A stretch of 64,000 bases of DNA from Adiantum capillus-veneris (lineage: Eukaryota > Streptophyta > Polypodiopsida > Polypodiales > Pteridaceae): the NCBI GenBank assembly GCA_014529385.2, contig CM043948.1, positions 81,060,760 through 81,124,759 of the forward strand. Reading direction: 5' to 3'. This document shows, piece by piece, positions 41,298 through 50,614 of the stretch. Each line of letters opens with the position of its first letter. Positions within the stretch are counted from its first letter, which is position 1. The notes beneath the pieces were generated by a model. It did not search any database and was not told the origin of the DNA. It worked only from the letters and a program-made list of their open reading frames with translations. The position numbers and the translations under genes are program-made.

Positions 41298-42509
41298 CCA
41301 AAGTGGAAGTGGCAGCCAAGAGAGAAAATCATTTTCACAATAGTCAAATTGTCATTTGTGCAATGATAGGGGCATAATATTCATAGTGCATAAATCAAGC
41401 ATATCTTCTTGCATACTCCACTTAAGCAGTTAGTGGTGGTCACTCATGGCACTAGTTGATGCTTTTTGAGATTTGGGACTACTCATGGCACTAGCATATG
41501 CTTTTAGGGTTACCTAGCAATATTGTGAGTATGCAAATTGGATCAACCTCTAAATTATTTTGGAGATATTGTGGGCCTTTTAATATACTTAAGTGAGTAG
41601 GAGATATGGCTTACAAACTCTCTTTACCTCCGCACTCTTGTATTCATCCAAGTGCTTGTGATTGGAGACTAAAGTGGTCCTTTTAAAAAAAATTAAATGT
41701 CCATGGTTGAGCCAAAAACATAAAGGGTGTTGCTAATGAGAGGATGTATGAGTGGTCAAGCATATTTTTATGCACTCATACTTGGAACACTCGTGGGTGG
41801 TCCACAAATGTATCAATCTTTTGTTGATTACAACCATTCATATCAAGTAATTCTTTTTATTCCTCTAATTGATCCTCTGTATATTAATTCCAGAAGGCAA
41901 CACCACATGCATTTACAAGTTATCCTAATTCCTTTTTTGAGTGAGGTTTAATTCAGAGCTTTCTTTTATTAGAAAGACCTTCGTTGTTGCAATAAAGGAG
42001 ATAGGTTTTCGTGAAAGTGGAGGAAGTTGTTTTCATAATCTCCGTACTAGTGAACAACCCATAGTTTTCGCTTTTCGCACAGAGAGTAAGACCTCAACAA
42101 ATTTGTTCATTTCTCAAATGAGCATAACAAAAACAATATCAACCTAATGTATATCAAATAGGAGTTAGGGTCTGAATATGACCACATTGCATGGTTTATG
42201 ATAGTGAACATCAAGCTAGGTAATTCTTTCAAAAAATACTACTACTAGAAGAAATCCCTGAGTCAAGGTAATGAGAATTCATACTTCCAAAATTCCTATT
42301 CAAATAATATGACATCTTTTATAGCCAACAAATCAGCTAAATAATGCAGTGTATCCATCCAACGTGAAGAATCCAAGGCATTTTAGTAATCTTAACAACA
42401 TTAGTAGCCAAAGGTAGGTAGAAGCAAGTGAAAGGCATAGGAGTTTCATACTACTACCATGGCATAAAATTTCCTAGTTAGAGGCCATGTGAAAATATGA
42501 GGGTGTTAA
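41295..42509. other. Unassigned interval
   Basis: Short plus frames at 41727-41951 and 41941-42147 read protein-like text, but I recognise no family and they overlap in different frames. No repeat or element ends seen. Confidence 0.35.
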
Positions 42510-43080
42510 AAAAGGGAGCTTTTCACCTAGAGCTTTTGCAAAATTATAGAGCTTGACTAGCAATCTCATCATGATATTTTTTTTGCATATGTCAATGTCT
42601 TGCAAAATTCCCTATGCCCTTAAAACAAAAAAAGAAAAGTTGATCACATTTGGATAAAAGCCCTTGATCCACAATCATTAAAAGCAACTCAAATCTACTT
42701 ACATGTGCCCGTGCTAAGCATATCTTAGATTCTGCTATGAAAAGTGCATCAAATTTGGGATGCATGTAGACCAAAGCATTGCAATGCACATCCCTGATTA
42801 ACAATCTCATCTCTTTTCTTTGGACCATTTCAATGTTTTGCATGTTGTTGCATGCCAACGTTATAGACAAGAATCTTATCGAGCACATTATATGCTTTCA
42901 TCAATACAACACACTTTGCGTACATGTCAAACAAGCATGATAGTATATACCAAGAGTGTGTGACTAACAATTTGATCATGACTTTGTTTGACCATGTGCA
43001 AAATGTTACATGCCTTGAAGATGCAAAAATAGGTGATCACGTCTGGAGAGAGGCCCTTGCTTTGGAGTGGATGAAAACAA
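42510..43080 (-). pseudogene. Pentatricopeptide repeat (PPR) gene remnant
   Basis: The minus strand, in shifting frames with stops, reads several decayed PPR units. These are a PDVITYFCIFKACN run near 43005-43045, a HDQIVSHTLL run and LFDMYAKCVVLMKAYNVLDKI near 42885-42940. After a break come IAESKICLARAHVSRFELLL, DQGLLSKCDQLFFFCFKGIGN and, last, a YHDEIASQAL run near 42545. PPR proteins bind organellar RNA. The wording resembles the large PLS-type families of non-seed plants. It is the first of three minus-strand host-gene fragments here and is non-functional. Confidence 0.7.
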
Positions 43081-43393
43081 CTCAGGCCTTAGTCTTGCCC
43101 ACCTCAGACATACCTTGCACTAAGTGCAACTTCAAGAGATAACATCTCGGGCATGAAGTTTGTCACAACCACTTGTGCTGATTTGGCAAATATACCACAC
43201 ACTACTGTGTTTTCTTTTGACAGTGCAAGCATCGACTCCTATTGTCATGGTTGGGCGGGAGCAATGACCAAATTTGAAATCCTCTCAATATTTTGGTGTG
43301 TCAAATAGACGTAGGTATCATGAGGAGTGAGCACCTCTTTTTATTGACATGTACAAAGAGACAAGCCTAAGAGTTTATGTTTTATCATGCATG
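43081..43393. other. Unassigned interval between host-gene fragments
   Basis: Nothing recognised. It separates the PPR and ABC transporter fragments by about 0.3 kb. Confidence 0.4.
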
Positions 43394-43785
43394 CTACTCA
43401 TTTGGCGGTTGAGAGGGCGAGCTAGCACCCTGGTTAGTGCGGGCAATGGTTGAGGGGGTAGGACATATCCATAACTGCAGTACAATTTGATCTATCATTG
43501 TGGGAATCATTATTTGTGGCAGTAGCTTGAGTGAGTGTAGCGTAGTCCTCATCATCCGTAAAAGTTCCTCATGGTTTCTGACCTCGTGACTTGGCCATTG
43601 TGGAAGACTGTGATGAGGCGAGCATAACAAATGGTGGACATGCAGTGGGCAACAATGAGCGTCATGTAGTCCAATGCAGCTTGGTTGAGGGCAGTATGCA
43701 CCATGCCCTCCAATTCTGCATCGAGAGCATTAGTGGCCTCATCCAAGAGTAAGATGGGTAAATCTTTAAAGAGGCCAATGTTCTC
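43394..43785 (-). pseudogene. ABCB-type ABC transporter fragment (nucleotide-binding domain)
   Basis: Within minus-strand 43552-44004, about residues 79-139 read FKDLPILLLDEATNALDAELE (Walker B and D-loop, aspartate and glutamate intact), then LIVAHCMSTICYARLITVFHNGQV (the H-loop histidine is present). A frameshift leads to NHEELLRMM, the usual end of this domain, in the frame of 43394-43630. The Walker A and LSGGQ signature motifs are absent, so only the tail of one ATPase domain remains. Such transporters export lipids, auxin or xenobiotics using ATP. The text upstream of residue 78 is not recognised. Confidence 0.78.
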
Positions 43786-44289
43786 CAACACGTCAACCGG
43801 ACTCCCAGAAATTTTCCAGATCAGATAGCCTACATATGAAACTTCAAAGCCTACATAGTACACCACCATGTTTAAAACTCTAAGCATGCACCTGAATCCA
43901 AAACATAAGTAGACCCTAGAGACTAGAGGCTGGAATTTAGACTGTAGAGCCAAGAGGTGGGAGGAAAAAAACATAAGTAGATACTGGAGGTGCCCAAATC
44001 TCACACATGGAGCACTCCCTGCAAAAACGTTTCATAAATTTGCAACCCAAAACAATTTTCCCCAATTTGTTTTTCCCGTTGGCTGGTATGGAATCCTTTT
44101 CTGTATGCTTCCGTACCCAGACCTGCATGGCAGTATGACTGCTCATCCGTAAGCGTGCAAAGAAACTATGCTTGAGGTATGGAAATTCTCTGTTTATGCC
44201 CGCTTGACATCTGGCCTTGTGCTCCGCAACCAATAGAATATTGCAACAATGAAACACATCAATCAAAGAAATAGAGCCGAGTTAAGTGA
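43786..44289. other. Unassigned interval between host-gene fragments
   Basis: A minus-strand frame (43937-44266) has no motif I recognise. It separates the ABC transporter and Argonaute fragments. Confidence 0.4.
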
Positions 44290-44644
44290 TTGTGTGGCTT
44301 CCCCTACAAAATGAGAAATGTTTTGATAATTTACTGAAACCCAAATTCACTAAACCTGCATTTCATAACCATCTGGTATTATTATTCTTGTCCTTGTAGA
44401 TGTCATCACAAGGAAATAGCCTCCTGTGATGCCGTTTTTGGACCACTACCCATGTAATCAACGGCTTATAATCTTGATCCCCTGCCTCTACAAAGGCTTT
44501 CTTTATAGCCACAACCTCATTCTACAGAAATTCATCAAACTAACCTTCACTTACACCATCTCTAAACATAATTACAAAATTTGGCCAGCTCCTTGTCTTC
44601 TCACAAAATTCATGTATGAGCCCCTGCACCATCTCCTTGAGGTA

Positions 44645-44649
44645 TTCAC
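44645..44649 (+). repeat. Target-site duplication TTCAC (left copy)
   Basis: TTCAC precedes TGTTAAGTATGG and is repeated at 45418-45422 after TTCTAACA, fixing the solo LTR ends. Confidence 0.92.
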
Positions 44650-45300
44650 TGTTAAGTATGGAGCCTGATTTACCCTTGTAATTTTCTGTTGTAAAAGCGC
44701 ACATTTGTAAGGCCCCCATTATGAGGAGAAGCCATCGTGCGTGAAGGAAAATCACTCACTGGAAACCAAAATTTTCACGGACAAGAATTAGGGGCAACTT
44801 TAAAGGCCTCGGGGGCGGAGGCCCCCGAGACTTTTTTTTTCACCGGAATATTCTTTTTCGTCGGAATATTATGGCCGGACAGCGGCCGGAAAGTTGTCGG
44901 AAAACAAGAGGTCGGTTGGCCGGTAGTCAATGGCCGATGGCCGGTGGTCGGAAGTCAATGGCCGGTGGCCGGTGGTCGGAAGTCTATGGCCAGTGGCCGG
45001 TGGCCGGTGGCCGAATTCAAAAGCGGACTTGTCTTCTCAAGGGCGGCCACACATGGGCAGATTGGAGGGTCCGATTTGGACTTATTCGCACAAGGGCGGC
45101 TACACATGGCTGTCTCTCATAAGAGAGGGCAGCCCTTTTGGCCTATAAAAGGAGGCCATTTCTACACACATTTCATAGTGTGAAGTTGATGCAACAAGGT
45201 GAGTGTGAGGTGGTGAGAGTGAAGCAAGGCGGGAGCTCCATTAAGGGTATAATCCCTTTGTAAACTACCCACATTGGGTGAACCACGTATATCGTGTGTA

Positions 45301-45331
<31 letters not shown>

Positions 45332-45417
45332 CTCTATAATCTCGTGTATATAAATCTGTCTCTCTCCATTAAGTAATCTACTCAATTATCTATTTAGCTA
45401 TGTCTTATTTTCTAACA
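44650..45417 (+). repeat. Solo LTR of the Copia-2 family (768 bp)
   Basis: It starts TGTTAAGTATGG and ends TTTTCTAACA. It is the reverse complement relative of the Copia-2 LTRs along its length, with a shortened CT tract (45300-45326). No internal element sequence is present, so unequal recombination between two LTRs has removed the rest. It lies in the Argonaute fragment, opposite to its coding strand. Confidence 0.93.
45144..45151 (+). promoter_or_regulatory. TATA box in solo LTR
   Basis: TATAAAAG in TTTTGGCCTATAAAAGGAGG. It points rightward, antisense to the Argonaute fragment. Confidence 0.75.
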
Positions 45418-45680
45418 TTCACTTATCTCCTATTTATGTGTTTTTCACGCTTGAAGGCCAATCCATGTTTGCTACAACCAACGCAATGGAGGGTCCTGTA
45501 TCATCACCTGAAGGGTTGAGAGGGTTGCGCCGTTGAGCCATTGTGGGGTGGAGAAGGTTTTCTTGAGTGAGCTCGGCCAGAGCACACGGATCATGGACTC
45601 AGTCCAGAGTAGCACGTGCGTTGCTGTTTCCCTTGGCCGCTGGAAAGACTGTAATGACTCCGACTCTGTCGTCATCTATA

Positions 45681-46655
45681 AGTAAACAAAAAGGATTTGC
45701 ATTTGAGCTTGTTTTGACAGTTGGCAAAATTTGAGCCGCATTCCAAATGCGTCCTCCTGGGGATCACACCGTGGGAGAAGCATGCGTGCTGCTTCTTCAT
45801 GGTTCTCTTTGCAAGCATCTTGAATCCCCTATATGAACACCACCACATGATCATGTGTCCACCTAGTGCAGGCACATGCAAAAAGGTATAGATTCTCACA
45901 AAAAGAGGAAGGTGAACGTGTTTTCCAAAGGCACCTTCCCCTCAACCACGCTCAAATAGACCATGGGTCGGGGACGTGGGCAAACAACTTTGTCTAACAA
46001 TACAATCGTTGCCCTTTGCATTAATTACATAGTCCCTATTGAAAGTCCTCTAGGTTGACGTGTCGAACACAAACGTAACTAACGTCCATATTAGAAAATG
46101 CAACCAATGACCAACATGCACATTTCTTGTGATTGGAGGCTACATAATGATGAAAGGAGGTGATGGGGACTGGCCCTAGCACCCTTGATCTCAAGGGTGC
46201 CAATGCCCCTTTATTGACAGACTTGCCCATCTTCGGCTTCCAGTGCTCGCGAGCCCAATGAATTTTCAAGTAGCAATGGTGAAGAAACACACGAGTATCC
46301 TATTCCTAAAAGAAAAAAATAAAAAAAGACAGCAACTAGCTTAGTATATAGTGACAAATAAAAAAAAGACCACAAATAGCTTAGTATAGTTGAACTTACT
46401 TTGCGAGACACCTATCCTGCCACGTTTAGATGGTGTACAAACCATAAATCTATCAACTATAATGAATAAACCACAAAAGTATTCTTAGCAATGAAAATTC
46501 AAAATTTTGGCAGCATATTGACGTAAAATGCAAATAAAAGAAATTTCCCATTCCGTACTTGCTTCCTTGTAGCACCATAATGATCACGGGAAGAAACAAA
46601 TACAAGACCACTTCGACATATGTATAGCTCTGCACTTCAATATGTGTCAATGTAT
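45681..46655. other. Unassigned interval
   Basis: Several short minus frames (45672-45899, 46036-46290, 46211-46411) have no motif that I know. They may be degraded intron or exon text upstream of the Argonaute fragment. A short direct repeat (GACAGCAACTAGCTTAGTAT / GACCACAAATAGCTTAGTAT) occurs near 46328-46388. Confidence 0.35.
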
Positions 46656-47012
46656 GTGTGTACTACAACAAGTGTATTTGTGTTTTTATGTCTATGCAAA
46701 TGCATGATTGTAAGTGTCTTTGTGTGTGAGTATGCATGATCGTATTTGTGTCATGTATTATTGTGTGGTTGTGTGTGTATGCAAGTGTTTATGTGTGTGT
46801 ATGTATTACAACAAGTTTATTTGTGTTTGTGTCTGTAGTATGCAAATGCATGATTGTAAGTGTGTTTGCGTGTGAGTATGCATTATTGTGTTTGCGTCAT
46901 GTGTTACTGTGTGGTTGTGTGTGTGAATGCAAGTGTGTATATATGTGTGTGTGTATGCATGATTGTATTGGGGAAATGTGTTGCTCTGTGTGTGTGTGTG
47001 TGTGTGTATGCA
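46656..47012 (+). repeat. GT-rich tandem duplication, about 143-bp period
   Basis: The word ACAACAAGTGTATTTG at 46665 recurs as ACAACAAGTTTATTTG at 46808, and the following 140 bp repeat with moderate divergence (GCAAATGCATGATTGTAAGTG, CATGTATTATTGTGTGG). A TG microsatellite (46987-47008) closes it. Cysteine-valine open frames on it are artefacts. Confidence 0.85.
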
Positions 47013-47035
47013 TTTTTTCCATAGGAGCTTCCAAT

Positions 47036-47123
47036 GGAGCTCCCCCATGCCTTGAAAGACATGGTGAGAAAGCAGCGTGCGTTCTGCCTTTTCAGCATGC
47101 CTTTCAAGGCATGGGGGAGATCC
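47036..47123. repeat. Hairpin-forming inverted repeat (28-bp arms)
   Basis: Left arm 47036-47063 and right arm 47096-47123 are reverse complements with two mismatches, around a 32-nt loop. CCAATGGAGC flanks both sides in direct orientation, with a further AATGGAGCTCC at 47132. It resembles a small foldback transposon or a miRNA-precursor-like stem. The present sequence cannot tell which. Confidence 0.75.
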
Positions 47124-47156
47124 AATGGAGCCCCAATGGAGCTCCAAATGAAGACT

Positions 47157-47263
47157 AGTACTTGTACCAGTACCAGTATACCAAACTTGTATCTATACGA
47201 GTATACTGGCTCTCAACAAGTTCCTTATAGAAATGCCTATTTCCTATCTCCGAGGGTAAAACT
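47157..47263 (+). repeat. Satellite block, left of Copia-3
   Basis: It reads TACCAGTACCAGTATACC, then a TATACTGGCTCT..AAG and CCTATCTCC series that recurs four times in the array right of Copia-3 (for example near 53132 and 53858). It ends in AAACT, the target duplicated by Copia-3. Confidence 0.85.
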
Positions 47264-47455
47264 TGTTGGGGTATAAAGCCCAATGTGGTCGCCCAGGTAA
47301 GTGGGCGGGCCGCCAGGTATGTACACATATTCTTTTGTAAAAACCTAATAAGAACTCACTATGCTCTACACATTACAGTAGAGCGAGTTCACCATATCGT
47401 CGTGCTCTTCTTCTCGCACTCTCTCTCGTGTAGCACTTCCGCTCGTACTCCTTCA
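47264..47455 (+). repeat. Copia-3 5' LTR (192 bp)
   Basis: TGTTGGGGTATAAAGC to ACTCCTTCA. TATAAAG near 47272 is a possible TATA box, though it lies very close to the LTR start. Confidence 0.96.
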
Positions 47456-47457
47456 AC

Positions 47458-47469
47458 TGGTATCAGAGC
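47458..47469 (+). other. Primer binding site of Copia-3, tRNA-iMet type
   Basis: TGGTATCAGAGC, two bases after the LTR end. Confidence 0.96.
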
Positions 47470-48553
47470 TCAGATCGAGGCTCGGGGCAGCACTGCAGGA
47501 GGCTAGAGTCACCAACTCAGATTGGAGTGAAATTTGACAGGCAAAGACACGGCCCCAAATCTCGTGGGAGAGCCCAAAGGGTGTGGTGTTGTCAGAATTT
47601 CATTCTGAGGTCATCTCGGCCACCGTTTGGCTTCGACAAAGGTCTGCGCAGGCCATTTTTGACTACGTGGTCTCAGTGGGTGCAGATTAGACTCTGCAAA
47701 TTTGGGGTTTTCGGCCTACGACTATAGGTACTGAGGATATCGACACTCCCAGAGTGCTGATTTGTGGTTGTCTACACATCGAAGGACGGCTCACAGTTCT
47801 TGGAGGCGTGTCACATACGACACAGGCGCATCTACACATAGACTGTAGGCGACATCCACTAGTTCATCAGGTAGCTTGTGTTTGCTGCTTGATATTCCAG
47901 ATTTCATCCTGACATTGCAGGTACTTCCACATGGGATGTATTGTCAGAGATGATGTATGTCTGTTGAGGGTTTGCTGGCTGTGAGTCACGCATTAAACAA
48001 CCGCTGCAGCGGTTACAGCATACAGTGGGAAATTTGTGGATGTATGACTTTGTGGGAAGTCTATCTACTGTTAGATTTACTGCAGCCTTTGTTGAGGGTC
48101 AAGTGAGGTTTTATTGAGCTGGGGGATTCTCGAATGTTGAGATCCTTTCGGTGATACAGGTCTTGGAGCGATCCCTCGAGCACCCTTAGATAGGCAGCTA
48201 GGATGTATTGACTGTGAGTTAGACAGTTGGGATTGCATCTTTGCTTTACTGCCTTTGAGGCATTGTCGCAGTCTATGCTTACAGGACAGTGACAGGACAG
48301 TCAAAGACAGTACAGGTGCAGGACAGGTTTACCCGCAGCTTACAGTGTGAGAGAGACAATGTTTTTTTGAGCTATTTTTTGGTCTGATTTTAGTACACCA
48401 GAGCCATTTTACAAAGGAGACTCTGCCAAAATTTCTGCAGAATCTGAAGCTTTCTTGGTTCATTTGACAGGTTGATATTGGTTCAGAGGTCAGTTTACAG
48501 GGGAAACTCTGCCGAATTTTTCCCAGGAAAGTAAACCACTGTGAAGCGTAGCT
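47470..48553 (+). other. Copia-3 leader with conserved blocks
   Basis: This 1.08-kb leader has no credible open frame. Block 48103-48161 is nearly the same as 62121-62180 in the Copia-4 leader. The word ACAAAGGAGACTCTGCC (48411) and a variant (48497-48519) also have counterparts in Copia-4. Conservation in a non-coding leader suggests packaging, dimerisation or translation signals; that is inference. Confidence 0.75.
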
Positions 48554-49501
48554 ATGGCTGGATCACAGGACACTGCTCTTTACAATATCAAGAAGCTGGA
48601 TGGAACCAATTTCCCATTGTGGAAGAAGCAGATTTGGCACGTGTTGGTACAAAAGAAGCAGATAAAACCTATAAAGCTCAAGGGGATAAAACCAGAAGAT
48701 ATGGACGAAGATGAATGGAGCGAAATGGATGAATTGGCACTTTCTACCATTATGCTGACTTTGGCAGAAAGCGTTTACTTCAATGTAGCAGACGAGATGT
48801 CGGCTTATCAAGCATGGTTAAAGCTGAGTGATCTTTATGAGAAGCAGAGTGCAGCTTCACAGGTATACTGACTTAAGAAGCTTGCTGGCTTGAAGATGAA
48901 AGAAGGGACACCTATGTCCAATCATCTGAATGAATTCAACACAATCTATAGTCAGTTGTCAGCTCAAGGTGTCAAGTTTGATGAACCTCTTAGAGCTATG
49001 TTCCTGTTGATCACATTGCCGGAAAGTTGGGACACTTTTTGCACAGCTTTGAGTAATTCTGCACCTCCAGATGGTTTGAACATAGCATATGTAGAAGGAA
49101 GTCTGCTTACTGAAGAAACCAATAGAAAGACAATGGACAAAGGCAAAGGAACAGCCTTAGTTGTCAGGGGAAGGACAAAAGAAAAGTACAAAGGTGGAAA
49201 GAGGAATCAGTCTCGTAGCAAGTCCCGCAGTGCTAAAGGCAAGAGTGACATAGAATGCTACCATTGTGGCAAGAAGGGTCACATGAAAAGAGACTGCAGA
49301 GAATGGAAAGCAGAAAAAGGCAAAGAGAAAGCTGAAGACCATGGTGAGAAGAACAAGTCCTCAGTGAAGATTCAAGAAATAAATGTGACAAACACTGTTG
49401 CAGAGGATGACAGTCTAGTGTCAGGAGACATCTACTTCTTGAAGAATACAATGGACTCAGTTGTTCTTACAGCATCTTATGGAAATGCATTGAGTGACTA
49501 G
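48554..49501 (+). pseudogene. Copia-3 gag (UBN2 type) with zinc knuckle
   Basis: It starts at ATG 48554 (MAGSQDTALYNIKKLDGTN, FPLWKKQI), the natural start after the leader. The gag core (AYQAWLKLSDLYEKQSAASQ) is broken by a TGA at 48869-48871. It continues in frame with KKLAGLKMKEGTPMSNHLNEF and LLITLPESWDTFC, a basic RSKSR region and a perfect CCHC knuckle CYHCGKKGHMKRDC (from 49256). A TAG at 49499-49501 stands one codon before the protease IIDSG, where tryptophan is usual. Gag packages RNA and pol in cytoplasmic particles. Confidence 0.93.
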
Positions 49502-50614
49502 ATTATAGACTCAGGGGCATCACTTCATGTGTCTCCAAACAAGGAGTGGTTTACCTCTTATGTGACCACTAAAGATCATGTTCGGCTAGGCAATGGGCAG
49601 ACATGTGAGATCTTAGGTGTTGGAGATGTTCAATTGAAGTTTCAGAATGGCTCTTCTTTCACGCTGAAGAATGTGAGACATGTTCCCGCAATTACAAAGA
49701 GCTTGATCATCACAGGTTTACTTGATGATGCTGGCTACGTCACCACTTTTGGACAGAACATGTGGAAGATATCCAAGGGTTCTATGACAGTAGCACATGG
49801 AGTAAAGTCTGGAGGACTTTACATGATTTATGTATCAAATGTCTCTAAAAATGTAATCAATGTAACCGAGCAGCTGAACGTTTCTTTGTGGCATAGCTGG
49901 TTAGGACATATGTCCAAGAAGGGAATGGAAATCTTGTCTCGTTCTGGTTATTTGCTTGGATTTTCATTTAATGATTTTGAATTCTGTGAACATTGTCTGT
50001 ATGGTAAGCAAACACAACAGCCACATAAGCATAGAAGCAGTAGAAGAGATACACAGTTGGCACTTGTTCATAGTGATTTGTGTGGACCTATGCCTAACCT
50101 ATCTCTAGGGGGAGCTTCTTACTTTATGACATTTATAGATGATTACTCGAGGAAAGTATGGGTTTACTTTCTCAAGCACAAGGATGAAGCGTTTAGTGTT
50201 TTCAAAACATTTGTGAAACTTGTGGAGAATCAGAGTGGCAAGAAGCTTAAATGCTTACGCACTGACAATGGTGGAGAGTATGTTTCAAAGGCCTTTCAGG
50301 ACTTTTGTGAGTCAAAAGCTATAAAACGTGAAATTACTGTTGCTGAGAGGATGAATAGGACCATACAAGAGAAGGTCAGAAGTATGTTGTCTAATGCACA
50401 ATTGCCAAATGGGTTTTGCGCTGAAGCTGTATCAACAACTGTTCATCTTGTAAATAGATCTCCTAGCAAGGTTTTGCAGAAGGATTCAGTGCCAGAGATG
50501 GTATGGTCAGGCAAAATGCCCTCATACAAGCATCTCACAGTCTTTGGCTGTGAGGAATATACTCACGTTCCAAAGGAATTTAGGAACAAACTTGAGCCAA
50601 AGAGTAGAAAGTGA
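49502..50614 (+). pseudogene. Copia-3 protease and integrase
   Basis: In the gag frame, IIDSGASLHV gives an intact copia protease site. WHSWLGHMSKKGMEIL and CEHCLYGK form the GAG-pre-integrase and zinc region. The integrase core has MTFIDDYSRKVWVY, LRTDNGGEYVS and AERMNRTI. The stretch usually reading P..PQQNGV just before AERMN is missing (about 50338-50342), an in-frame deletion of roughly ten residues in the active-site region. The frame ends at TGA 50612-50614, where KCIFLGY is usual. The protease matures the particle and integrase inserts cDNA. Confidence 0.94.

Larger units (their letters stand above)
44290..45680 (-). pseudogene. Argonaute PIWI-domain fragment, split by a solo LTR
   Basis: Left of the LTR the minus strand reads EYLKEMVQGLIHEF, NFVIMFRDGVSEG, a stop where glutamine is usual, then FDEFL, a stop, NEVVAIKKAF and TWVVVQKRHHRRLFP (44370-44645). 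This is the second-aspartate region of the PIWI RNase H fold. Right of the LTR it reads NPLNPSGDDTGPSIALVVAN and MDWPSSVK (45440-45560), the text that normally follows the first aspartate. Argonautes use small RNAs to silence targets. An acceptor-like TTATAG at 45670 precedes the right block. Stops and a frame change at the LTR site show it is dead. Confidence 0.75.
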
